The translations under genes and the position numbers were made by a program. Below, in pieces: positions 1 through 6,356 of a DNA stretch of 9,950 bases. How positions within the stretch are numbered: the stretch's first letter is position 1; every line of letters starts with the position of its first letter. Origin of the DNA: Pseudomonadota bacterium (GTDB taxonomy: Bacteria; Pseudomonadota; Alphaproteobacteria; Rhodospirillales; Casp-alpha2); NCBI GenBank assembly GCA_027620395.1, contig JAQBZY010000025.1:1-9950 (forward strand), in the 5' to 3' direction. The notes beneath the pieces are model-generated. The model made no database searches. It saw only the letters and a program-made list of their open reading frames with translations, and was not told where the DNA came from.

Positions 1-769
1 CGGCGTTGATGCACATATAACGTGGTGCGGAGCCGGCGCGGACGAACTTCCATTTCTGACCGGACGGAAATCCGGCGCCGCCCAAACCCCGAAGACCGGC
101 TTCCAGCAATGTCGCGATCACGTCATCGGGCGTCGACTTGCCGGCGCGGAGTTTCTTCAGAACCTTGTAGCCGCCGGTATTCACATAGGCATCGAAACGC
201 TGATAGCGCGGACGGCTCGGTTTGACGTCCCTAGCCTTCGCCGCTTTCAGAAGCGACGAGACCGATATCTCGCCGACATAATTCTTGCCGACCGCCGCAG
301 CCGGTGCCTTGTCGCAAAGCCCCATGCACGGCGCATGCAGGACGCGCACGTATTTAGGCGCCTTGTCCTTCAAGGCCTTCATGATTTTATTGGCGCCGGC
401 CATCTCGCAGCTAAGCGAGTCGCAGACCCGGATCGTCACCTCGGCAGGCGCCGTCTCGCCTTCGCGGACCACATCGAAGTGATGATAGAATGTCGCTACT
501 TCGTAGACCTCGGCCTGCGCCATCTTCATCACTTCGGCCAAGGCCGCTAGATGCGCCGCCGACAGGTGCCCGAATTTGTCTTGGATCAGATGCAGATGTT
601 CGATCAGCAAATCGCGGCCGAGGGATTTCCCCTTGAGGAGTTTTTCGATCTCCGTCCGCGCCGATGGCTGGACTTGGCGTCCCTTCGGAAACGACCGCGG
701 CTTCTTGGAACCGCCACGATTGCCGGGGCGAATCGGTTTGACTTTTTTCCTGGTCGTGTGCGTATCCAT
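1..769 (-). CDS. fdh1B: NAD-dependent formate dehydrogenase beta subunit (NuoE-NuoF fusion), 3' end outside window
   Basis: Electron-transfer subunit of a cytoplasmic NAD+-linked, molybdenum or tungsten formate dehydrogenase; it takes electrons from the catalytic alpha subunit and reduces NAD+. The first 256 residues are in the window, read from ATG at 769. After a basic tail of about 40 residues comes a NuoE-like thioredoxin-fold domain (about 45-190) with all four [2Fe-2S] ligands in C-x4-C and C-x3-C pairs (C116, C121, C148, C152). A NuoF domain begins near 200 and shows the nucleotide-binding segment GLGGAGFPSGQKW (228-240). The reading frame runs off base 1 just before the expected NADEGEPG motif. 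The fused layout and the segment around RDLLIEHLHLIQD resemble Methylobacterium Fdh1B (about 570 aa) from memory. It starts 13 bases after the hydrolase stop, so the two are probably cotranscribed, with the catalytic subunit expected beyond the left edge. A complex I NuoE/NuoF pair would normally be two separate genes. Confidence 0.9.
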   Translation of the reverse strand, partial: MDTHTTRKKVKPIRPGNRGGSKKPRSFPKGRQVQPSARTEIEKLLKGKSLGRDLLIEHLHLIQDKFGHLSAAHLAALAEVMKMAQAEVYEVATFYHHFDVVREGETAPAEVTIRVCDSLSCEMAGANKIMKALKDKAPKYVRVLHAPCMGLCDKAPAAAVGKNYVGEISVSSLLKAAKARDVKPSRPRYQRFDAYVNTGGYKVLKKLRAGKSTPDDVIATLLEAGLRGLGGAGFPSGQKWKFVRAGSAPRYMCINA

Positions 770-782
770 GATCTCGGTCAGC

Positions 783-1325
783 CTATTTCACCAAAGGTAA
801 GAGTTTTTTTAATGCCGGCGTGCCAGCTTTGCCGAGCCACTCGAAGACAACCATTTCCGTGGTCACGATTCCAGCCCCACAGGCGCCGAGCCGATCCAAG
901 CAGGCTTTTTCGCTTTCCGGCGTCCTCGACGACGTTGCGTCTGTCACGACGAACACCTCGTAACCGGCGTCCATCAGATTGACCGCCGTCTGCATCACGC
1001 AGATGTGCGCCTCCATGCCTTTGATCACGGCTTGGCGCCGCCCCAGTGCCTTGAAGGCCGCGGCGAAACCGGCGTCCTCCATGCACGAGAAATGCATTTT
1101 TTCGAGCACCAGCAGGCCTTCCGAAACCGAGGCGATTTCCTTGACCGTGTGGCCGAGATCTTTCGGGTATTGTTCGGTCAGCAGCACCGGAATATTCATC
1201 TCGCGGGCGACTAAAATCAGCAGACGGGCGTTCTTCAACGTCCGCGCCGGCGCCTGCATCGCCGGCACCAGCCGTTCCTGCATGTCGATGACGATGAGGC
1301 ATGAGTCGTCGGGTCTGATCAGCAT
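783..1325 (-). CDS. Isochorismatase-family cysteine hydrolase (YcaC-like)
   Basis: Small cytoplasmic alpha/beta hydrolase of 180 aa, normal for the family. The catalytic triad of the isochorismatase fold is visible: Asp14 in VIDMQ, Lys76 in LEKMHFSC, and Cys109 in GMEAHICV, the usual nucleophile loop with its cis-peptide signature. Substrates in this family range from isochorismate to nicotinamide, N-carbamoyl compounds and unknown amides, and the sequence does not decide among them. I chose ATG at 1325 (MLIRPDDSCLIVIDMQ) because family members usually start just before the first beta strand. TTG at 1337 and GTG at 1331 are in frame but would leave almost no leader after the candidate promoter at 1355-1384. 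No strong ribosome site is visible. It lies directly upstream of the formate dehydrogenase subunit, 13 bases apart, so a role linked to formate metabolism (for example releasing formate or ammonia from an amide) is possible but is inference. Confidence 0.85.
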   Translation of the reverse strand: MLIRPDDSCLIVIDMQERLVPAMQAPARTLKNARLLILVAREMNIPVLLTEQYPKDLGHTVKEIASVSEGLLVLEKMHFSCMEDAGFAAAFKALGRRQAVIKGMEAHICVMQTAVNLMDAGYEVFVVTDATSSRTPESEKACLDRLGACGAGIVTTEMVVFEWLGKAGTPALKKLLPLVK

Positions 1326-1354
1326 TGCCACGGCCAAGTATTGAAGTGCTGGAG

Positions 1355-1384
1355 ACCATAAGTCGCGCCGCGCCCCACGGTCAA
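1355..1384 (-). promoter_or_regulatory. Candidate promoter of the hydrolase-formate dehydrogenase operon
   Basis: On the minus strand a -35-like TTGACC (1384-1379) and a -10-like TATGGT (1360-1355) are separated by 18 bases. This places transcription start near 1348, about 23 bases before ATG 1325. The -10 is not followed by the ATACCAC half found at the divergent promoters, so this unit is probably not under the same operator. The call is by eye against a sigma-70 consensus. The 72-base gap from 1326 to 1397 shows no clear terminator. Confidence 0.35.
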
Positions 1385-1397
1385 ACGCCGCCGGCGA

Positions 1398-2276
1398 TCA
1401 ATGCCGGCCGAGGGCCTCGGCCATGAGGCCGGGCAAATCGTCGACGCCGCTGGCGACCCGGGCGCCGGCCGCCTTCAAAGCCGCGATTTTGCTGTTGGCA
1501 TTGCCGCTGCCGAAGACCGACAGCGTGCCAGCGTGGCCCATGCGGCGTTGCGCCGGCGCATGCCTGCCGACCACCAGCGCGGCCACCGGCTTGGCCGATT
1601 TCCGGGCCTTCAGCCATGCCGCCGCCTCTTCTTCCTCGGCGCCGCCGATCTCGCCGACCAAGACAACGCCCGTGGTATCGGGATCATCCATGAACAATTC
1701 CAGGCAGCGGACGAAGCCGACGCCATGCACCGGATCGCCGCCGATGCCAATGGTGGTCGATTGACCGAGCCCAGCCTTCGACATACTGGCCACGACCTCG
1801 CTGGTCAGCGACGCCGAGCGCGACACAATTCCGATCGGCCCCGGTTTGGCGTCGGTTGTCGACATGACGCCGATCTTGCACACTCCAGGTGCCAGAACGC
1901 CTTGCGAGTTAGCGCCGACCATTTCGCTTTTCGAGCCCTTGAGAGCCGCCTTGACGCGGACCATGTCGAGTACCGGGATTCGCTCGGTGACGCAGACAAT
2001 CAGTGGAACCTCGGCCTCGATGGCCTCGATGATGGCCGCGGCGGCGTTATGCGCCGGCACCAGCACTAGGCTGGCATTGGCGCCGGTTTCCCGGACCGCA
2101 TCGGCGACGGTGTTAAACAACGGCTTGCCCAAGTGCCGTTTTCCGCCCTTGCCCGGGCGCACGCCGCCGGCGACATCAGTGCCATAGGTCATCGCCTGAT
2201 CGGCGTAAAAGGTTCCCGATCGCCCGGTCATGCCTTGGACGATCAGCCGAGTGTTGGCGTCGACGAGAATGCTCAT
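1398..2276 (-). CDS. SucD/MtkB-family acyl-CoA synthetase (NDP-forming) alpha subunit, divergent
   Basis: Alpha subunit (292 aa, usual length about 290) of a succinyl-CoA synthetase/malate thiokinase-type ligase, which joins a carboxylic acid to CoA at the cost of ATP or GTP through a phosphohistidine. The N-terminal CoA-binding Rossmann domain (1-120) has VQGMTGRSGTFYADQ and GGVRPGKGG. The ligase domain (about 145-292) has GEIGG (208-212) and the phosphorylated His248 in RRMGHAG. Two loops that are almost fixed in SucD differ: GPNCPG is GANSQG (121-126), and SRSGTLTYE is SRSASLTSE (152-160). The start is ATG 2276, preceded by AGGAGG; the frame stays open upstream into the beta gene, but that part is out-of-frame coding of the neighbour. 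It follows the beta gene by 11 bases and sits beside the oxalate operon. Ordinary succinyl-CoA or malyl-CoA synthesis remains possible, but the changed loops suggest another acid. Confidence 0.9.
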   Translation of the reverse strand: MSILVDANTRLIVQGMTGRSGTFYADQAMTYGTDVAGGVRPGKGGKRHLGKPLFNTVADAVRETGANASLVLVPAHNAAAAIIEAIEAEVPLIVCVTERIPVLDMVRVKAALKGSKSEMVGANSQGVLAPGVCKIGVMSTTDAKPGPIGIVSRSASLTSEVVASMSKAGLGQSTTIGIGGDPVHGVGFVRCLELFMDDPDTTGVVLVGEIGGAEEEEAAAWLKARKSAKPVAALVVGRHAPAQRRMGHAGTLSVFGSGNANSKIAALKAAGARVASGVDDLPGLMAEALGRH

Positions 2277-2283
2277 ATCCGGG

Positions 2284-2289
2284 CCTCCT
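2284..2289 (-). promoter_or_regulatory. Ribosome binding site that fixes the alpha-subunit start
   Basis: AGGAGG on the minus strand, 7 bases before ATG 2276. It overlaps the TAG stop of the beta subunit (2290-2288), an arrangement that favours coupled, equal synthesis of the two subunits. Confidence 0.75.
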
Positions 2290-3451
2290 AGGCCGCCAAT
2301 TTGATGGCCCGGGCTACGGCATCCTTGATGCCGTCGGCCCGATGGTGCGCCACCATTCGGTTGTTCAGCATGTCGAGGGCGTATTCCGCGTTCTGGCCGG
2401 CGAGCCGGATCACGAGCGGCAGCTTCCGCTTCGACCACGCCAGCGCCAAGGCCAGCGCCTCGACCACGGTATCGCAGGGCGTCATGCCGCCGCCGTGCAC
2501 GTTGACTAAGATCACTTTGACCTTCGGGTCGGCGAGCAGGATGCCGATGCCGCGGGCGACCTGCAGACTGGTGGCGGTGGTGCGGATATCCATGAAATTG
2601 GCCGCCTTGCCGCCGGCGTCGGCCAGCATGTCCTGAGTGGCGAGCGCGAGGCCGGCGCCGTTGACCACAACACCGATGTTGCCGTCCAGCCGGACTAGGT
2701 TGATTTCGTCCTTCTGCGCCTGCATCTCGACTTCGTCGACGGCTGCGCTCGACTGCAACCCGGTGAATTCCGGATGCCGGAACAGGGAATTGTTGTCGAG
2801 CGTCATCTTGGCGTCGACAGCGCAAAGCGTGCCGTCCTTGGTCAATGTCAGCGGATTAATCTCGATCAGCGTCGCGTCAGCATTGACGAAAACCTTGACC
2901 ATGGCGCGCATGATGTCGCGGCCCTGGGCGAGATGCGCGGCCGGAAATCCGATTCCGGACAAGAACGCGTCGGCGTCGGCATCGGCGATCTGGCCACCGA
3001 GACGGACCGGAAGCGCACTGACGATCGTGGAATCCTTGGCGACCCGATCTTCGAAATCGACGCCACCGGCGGCCGAGCCCAAAACGTTGATCATCGCCGT
3101 TGCCTGATCGACCAGGACGGCAAGAAAGAAGTCCTTTTCCGATTCGACGGCAGTCTCGACATAAACCCGCTCGACCAGATCGCCCTCGGGCCGGGTCTGC
3201 GGCGTCGTCAGGCGGCTACCGAGAAGTTTCCCCGCAATCGTTCCGACTTGGCTTGGCGTCGCCGCCATCTGGATGCCACCGGCAAGGCCGCGGCCGCCGG
3301 CCATGATTTGCGCTTTGACGGCGAACTTGTGCCCGGGCATCGCCTTGGCGACCGCCTCGGCTTCGGCCGCCGACTGGGCGACCCGGCCGTCGGGGAGCGG
3401 AATGCCGTATTGGGCGAGAATTTCCTTGGCCTCGAATTCATAGAGATTCAT
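2288..3451 (-). CDS. SucC/MtkA-family acyl-CoA synthetase (NDP-forming) beta subunit, divergent
   Basis: Beta subunit (387 aa, as in SucC) of the same heteromeric ligase. It carries the ATP-grasp fold that binds the nucleotide and phosphorylates the alpha-subunit histidine. Visible landmarks are the start MNLYEFEAKEIL, the nucleotide loop KAQIMAGGRG (46-55), IEINPL (196-201, with Glu197 at the same number as the conserved Glu of E. coli SucC), and the C-terminal NGAGLA (264-269). The following loop is unusual: DVGGGA of SucC and MtkA is DIRTTA (288-293), and FGGIVRCD is replaced by HGGGMTPCD (319-327), one residue longer. These C-terminal loops lie near the acid/CoA site in the family, so altered acid specificity is likely, but that is inference. 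The start at ATG 3451 has AAGGA seven bases upstream (3463-3459). It is first in a two-gene operon transcribed away from the oxalate operon, with an operator over its candidate -10. Confidence 0.9.
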   Translation of the reverse strand: MNLYEFEAKEILAQYGIPLPDGRVAQSAAEAEAVAKAMPGHKFAVKAQIMAGGRGLAGGIQMAATPSQVGTIAGKLLGSRLTTPQTRPEGDLVERVYVETAVESEKDFFLAVLVDQATAMINVLGSAAGGVDFEDRVAKDSTIVSALPVRLGGQIADADADAFLSGIGFPAAHLAQGRDIMRAMVKVFVNADATLIEINPLTLTKDGTLCAVDAKMTLDNNSLFRHPEFTGLQSSAAVDEVEMQAQKDEINLVRLDGNIGVVVNGAGLALATQDMLADAGGKAANFMDIRTTATSLQVARGIGILLADPKVKVILVNVHGGGMTPCDTVVEALALALAWSKRKLPLVIRLAGQNAEYALDMLNNRMVAHHRADGIKDAVARAIKLAA

Positions 3452-3561
3452 TGCTCATTCCTTCGCCGATGCCGAGACATTCAATCCGTCACGCGAGCCC
3501 TTGGTCAATCCTCATCTTAGGCAGCCGCATCGTTTCAACTTGCGGTGATCAGAATTCAAGT

Positions 3562-3573
3562 GTGGTATACCAT
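3562..3573 (-). promoter_or_regulatory. GntR-type operator, copy 1 (ligase side)
   Basis: ATGGTATACCAC on the minus strand, containing the perfect 10-base palindrome TGGTATACCA (3563-3572). A GTATAC core with flanking inverted bases is typical of FCD-type GntR (FadR subfamily) operators. A further TATACCA repeat follows at 3573-3579. The site overlaps the candidate -10 of the CoA ligase operon, so binding would repress by occlusion. The binding protein is inferred to be the adjacent regulator. Confidence 0.65.
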
Positions 3574-3597
3574 ATACCAATAGGAAATTTTCGGCAA
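3569..3597 (-). promoter_or_regulatory. Candidate promoter of the CoA ligase operon
   Basis: Minus-strand TTGCCG (3597-3592) and TATGGT (3574-3569) with a 17-base spacer. The -10 runs directly into the operator. The expected transcript start is near 3562, about 110 bases before ATG 3451. Each hexamer matches four of six sigma-70 consensus bases; support comes mainly from the matching unit on the other strand. Confidence 0.4.
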
Positions 3598-3674
3598 CGA
3601 AAAAGGTGAGGAATTGCGCGGGTTTCGAAAGGAAGTTGCGCCGCAGTGCAACATAAAAATCTGACTCGATCCTG

Positions 3675-3703
3675 TTGCGACGACCCGTTTTTTGGTCCAT
3701 GGT
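3675..3703 (+). promoter_or_regulatory. Candidate promoter of the gntR-oxc operon
   Basis: Plus-strand TTGCGA (3675-3680) and CATGGT (3698-3703) with a 17-base spacer, the same geometry and nearly the same bases as the opposite promoter. The expected transcript start is near 3710, about 65 bases before ATG 3776. The -10 is a weak match to consensus. Confidence 0.4.
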
Positions 3704-3710
3704 ATACCAC
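3699..3710 (+). promoter_or_regulatory. GntR-type operator, copy 2 (oxalate operon side)
   Basis: ATGGTATACCAC, identical over 12 bases to copy 1 but in the opposite orientation, with the perfect palindrome TGGTATACCA (3700-3709). It overlaps the candidate -10 of the plus-strand operon, which implies that the regulator also controls its own gene. Confidence 0.65.
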
Positions 3711-3763
3711 GAACATGGCTCTAACGGCGTCCCGACAATCGCCGGCAAGCCATGTCACACACC

Positions 3764-3770
3764 AGGGGGA
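3764..3770 (+). promoter_or_regulatory. Ribosome binding site that fixes the GntR start
   Basis: AGGGGGA ends five bases before ATG 3776. The in-frame ATG at 3752 has no comparable site and would add only eight residues ahead of the usual N terminus, so 3776 is preferred. Confidence 0.6.
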
Positions 3771-3775
3771 TTTCC

Positions 3776-4513
3776 ATGGCCCGGGGCTTGAAGCTCAAGG
3801 CAGTCGGCATGAATTTCAGCCTCAAGGACCACATCTATGAGGTCCTGAAGGATGGCATTGTCGGCATGAATATTTATGCCGACGATGCCGATCTCAGGCT
3901 TGAAGAGCGCAAGATGGCCGAACAGCTCGGCATCTCCCGGACACCGATCCGCGAAGCCCTGGCCCGCTTGGAACAGGAAGGTTTCGTCGACATCCAGCCC
4001 CGCAAAGGCGTCTTTATCAAGCGCAAGTCCTTGGAAGAAGTCCTCGAAATGATCACCGTCTGGGCGGCCTTGGAAAGCATGGCTGCCAGGCTGGTCACCG
4101 TGAACGCCAGCGAAGCCGAGATCGGCTCGCTCCGGCGCATGGTCGCCGACTTCAACAAGAATGAAGCCCGCGCCCACATGGATGAGTATTCCGAGGCCAA
4201 TATCCGGTTCCACCAGCGGATTCTCGAGCTTTCCAAGTGCGGCATGCTGAAAGCGATCGCCGACGGCCTGTTTTTGCACATGCGGGCGATCCGCGCCCGC
4301 GCCATGGCCGAGGCCGACCGGGTCAGTCGTTCGGTGGTCGATCACATTCATATCATCGAGGCCCTCGAAAGCCGAGACGCCGATCTCGCCTGCGAACTGG
4401 TGCGCGATCACACCATGCGCCTGCATGCGCACGTCCGCAGAAGCTGGGCCGATTTCACTCAATCGCCGCGCGGCAAATCCGGCATTGCAGCCACCACGCC
4501 GGCTGCAAGCTGA
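3776..4513 (+). CDS. GntR-family transcriptional regulator with FCD domain
   Basis: Cytoplasmic DNA-binding regulator of 245 aa, typical of the FadR/FCD subfamily. A winged helix-turn-helix spans about 15-82, with the recognition region SRTPIREALARLEQEG (54-69) and wing QPRKGVFI (74-81). The all-helical FCD ligand domain spans about 88-225. Its usual metal-ligand positions are filled by Asn142 and His146 (NIRFH), His190 (DHIHII) and His212 (RDHT); Asn or Asp occurs at the first position in the family. FCD domains sense small organic acids or acyl-CoAs, so oxalate, oxalyl-CoA or formyl-CoA are plausible effectors here, by context only. It is the first gene of the oxalate operon, 47 bases before oxc. 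It probably binds the two ATGGTATACCAC sites in the region upstream, controlling itself, the oxalate genes and the divergent CoA ligase. Confidence 0.9.
   Translation: MARGLKLKAVGMNFSLKDHIYEVLKDGIVGMNIYADDADLRLEERKMAEQLGISRTPIREALARLEQEGFVDIQPRKGVFIKRKSLEEVLEMITVWAALESMAARLVTVNASEAEIGSLRRMVADFNKNEARAHMDEYSEANIRFHQRILELSKCGMLKAIADGLFLHMRAIRARAMAEADRVSRSVVDHIHIIEALESRDADLACELVRDHTMRLHAHVRRSWADFTQSPRGKSGIAATTPAAS
4485..4508 (+). other. Perfect 8-bp stem-loop at the 3' end of the regulator gene
   Basis: TTGCAGCC (4485-4492) pairs with GGCTGCAA (4501-4508) around an 8-base loop, inside the last codons of the GntR gene. No run of T follows, so it is not a standard intrinsic terminator. It could mark RNA processing or protect a 3' end between gntR and oxc, or it could be chance. 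Confidence 0.3.
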
Positions 4514-4560
4514 AGAATAACCGTTGACCAGAAAATCTTTCGACTAGGGAGAAACAAGAC

Positions 4561-6303
4561 ATGTCGTCGACCGCGACGGATACCACCCACAAAACCGGCG
4601 ACGAAGCAGAAACGCTGACCGATGGCTTTCATCTTGTCATCGACGCGCTCAAGCTCAACGGCATCAATAACGTTTATGGGGTGCCGGGGATTCCGATCAC
4701 GGATCTCGGCCGCTACATGCAGGCCGAAGGCATGCGCGTGTTTTCGTTTCGCCACGAACAGCACGCCGGTTACGCGGCGGCGATCGCTGGATACCTGACG
4801 CAAAAGCCCGGCATCTGCCTGACCGTGTCAGCGCCGGGCTTCCTGAACGGCTTGACCGCCCTCGCCCACGCGACGACCAACTGTTACCCAATGATCCTCA
4901 TCTCTGGTTCATCGGAGCGCGAGATCGTCGATCTGATGCAGGGCGACTACGAGGAAATGGACCAGCTCGCCGTCGCCAAGACGCTCTGCAAGGCGGCCTA
5001 CCGCGTGTTGCACGCAGCGGACATCGGCATCGGTATCGCGCGGGCCATCCGCGCCGCCGTTTCCGGCCGCCCGGGCGGTGTCTATCTGGATTTGCCGGCG
5101 AAGCTTTTGGGGCAGACCATGAACGCCGCAAAGGGCGCGGCGTCGTTGGTCAAAGTAATCGACGCGGCACCCCGCCAACTGCCGGCGCCGGAATCGGTGG
5201 CCCGCGCGCTGGATGTATTGAAGAACGCCAAACGGCCGTTGATCATCCTCGGCAAGGGCGCCGCCTACGCCCAGGCCGATGATGACATCCGCGCGCTGGT
5301 CGAAACCAGCGGCATTCCGTATTTGCCGATGAGCATGGCCAAGGGCCTGTTGCCGGACACGCATCCGCTGTCGGCCGGCGCGGCGCGCTCGTTGGTGCTC
5401 AAGGAAGCCGACGTGGTGATGCTGATCGGCGCCAGGCTCAATTGGCTTCTCTCGCACGGCAAGGGCAAGACCTGGGGCGACAAGCCGAAGCAATTCATCC
5501 AAGTCGACATCGAGCCCAAGGAAATGGACTCGAACGTCGAGATCGTCGCTCCGGTGGTCGGCGATATCGGTTCGTGCGTCTCAGCCATGCTCGCCGGCAT
5601 GGGCAAAAAGTGGTCGCTGCCGCCCACCGAATGGACACAGGCCGTCAACAGCAAGTGCGCGGAGAACGTCACCAAGATGGCGCCACGGCTGCAGAACAAC
5701 AATGTGCCGATGGATTTCCACGGCGCGCTCGGCGCGCTGAAACGGATCCTCGCCGACCGGCCGGACGTCATTCTCGTCAACGAGGGCGCCAACACCTTGG
5801 ATTTCGCGCGCAGCATCATCGACATGTCGAAGCCCCGGAAACGCTTGGATGTCGGCACCTGGGGCGTGATGGGCATCGGCATGGGCCAGGCCATCGGCGC
5901 GGCGGTGGAAACCGGCCTCCCCGTCCTAGCCGTCGAAGGCGACAGCGCTTTCGGTTTTTCCGGCATGGAGATCGAGACGATCTGCCGCTACAACCTGCCG
6001 ATCTGCGTCGTCGTCTTCAACAACGGCGGCATCTACCGCGGCACCGACGTCAATCCGACCGGCGGCGCCGACGTCGCGCCGACGGTCTTCGTCAAGGACG
6101 CCCGTTACGATAAGATGATGGAAGCCTTCGGCGGTGTTGGCGTCCATGCGACGTCACCGGATGAATTGAGCCGTGCCGTTGTCGCCGCGCTGGAGTCCGG
6201 CAAGCCGACGCTGGTAAATGCGGTGATCGACGAAAAGGCCGGCACCGAGAGCGGCCGCATCGGCAATCTCAACCCGCAAAGCGTGGTCGCTAAGAAGAAA
6301 TAA
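4561..6303 (+). CDS. oxc: Oxalyl-CoA decarboxylase
   Basis: Thiamine-diphosphate enzyme that turns oxalyl-CoA into formyl-CoA and CO2, the irreversible step of oxalate breakdown; cytoplasmic and usually a homotetramer. At 580 aa it matches Oxalobacter formigenes Oxc (568 aa) nearly end to end with a slightly longer N terminus. The cofactor Glu66 lies in [11 protein letters not shown]. The substrate residues known from the Oxalobacter enzyme have counterparts at Tyr130-Glu131 (GDYEEMDQ), Tyr492 (NNGGIY), and Ser564 and Arg566 (ESGRI). The ThDP/Mg motif runs from GDS (460-462) to Asn487. The middle domain has LGKGAAYAQ and [18 protein letters not shown]. These features separate it from acetolactate synthase and other ThDP enzymes. 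AGGGAG at 4546-4551, nine bases upstream, supports the start. Frc follows 53 bases later, forming the classic oxalate pair. I see no separate promoter before it. Confidence 0.97.
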   Translation: MSSTATDTTHKTGDEAETLTDGFHLVIDALKLNGINNVYGVPGIPITDLGRYMQAEGMRVFSFRHEQHAGYAAAIAGYLTQKPGICLTVSAPGFLNGLTALAHATTNCYPMILISGSSEREIVDLMQGDYEEMDQLAVAKTLCKAAYRVLHAADIGIGIARAIRAAVSGRPGGVYLDLPAKLLGQTMNAAKGAASLVKVIDAAPRQLPAPESVARALDVLKNAKRPLIILGKGAAYAQADDDIRALVETSGIPYLPMSMAKGLLPDTHPLSAGAARSLVLKEADVVMLIGARLNWLLSHGKGKTWGDKPKQFIQVDIEPKEMDSNVEIVAPVVGDIGSCVSAMLAGMGKKWSLPPTEWTQAVNSKCAENVTKMAPRLQNNNVPMDFHGALGALKRILADRPDVILVNEGANTLDFARSIIDMSKPRKRLDVGTWGVMGIGMGQAIGAAVETGLPVLAVEGDSAFGFSGMEIETICRYNLPICVVVFNNGGIYRGTDVNPTGGADVAPTVFVKDARYDKMMEAFGGVGVHATSPDELSRAVVAALESGKPTLVNAVIDEKAGTESGRIGNLNPQSVVAKKK

Positions 6304-6356
6304 ATTGCAGGCAAAATGAACTTCAACAAACCAACATTCACCAACAGGAGCGGAGC

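Larger units (their letters stand above)
3452..3775. promoter_or_regulatory. Divergent intergenic control region
   Basis: 324 bases between the CoA ligase beta start (minus) and the GntR start (plus), lower in GC than its surroundings. It holds two mirror-image promoter/operator units (see the separate entries at 3562-3597 and 3675-3710). The ORFs that cross it on either strand have no recognisable protein features and are not called as genes. The 100 bases between the two units contain no further repeat that I can see. Confidence 0.7.

Noticed and set aside
1326..1397. Possible terminator after the alpha-subunit gene
   Set aside because: GC-rich short repeats are present but no clear hairpin with a T run; a promoter reading fits better.
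1398..2825. Long minus-strand open frame of 475 codons starting inside the beta-subunit gene
   Set aside because: Only the last 292 codons look like SucD; the upstream part is low-complexity, Arg-rich shadow sequence of the beta gene. ATG 2276 has a strong AGGAGG site and the standard SucD N terminus.
3512..3748. Small minus-strand ORF in the divergent control region
   Set aside because: It has no recognisable motif or ribosome site, and it overlaps both operators and promoters.
3755..4462. 235-codon ORF antisense to gntR
   Set aside because: Typical mirror frame in GC-rich coding DNA; the plus strand encodes a complete GntR/FCD protein.
4524..4552. TTGACC in the gntR-oxc gap as a separate oxc promoter
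   Set aside because: At 16-18 bases downstream there is only GGGAGA-like sequence, which is the oxc ribosome site; no -10 is visible.
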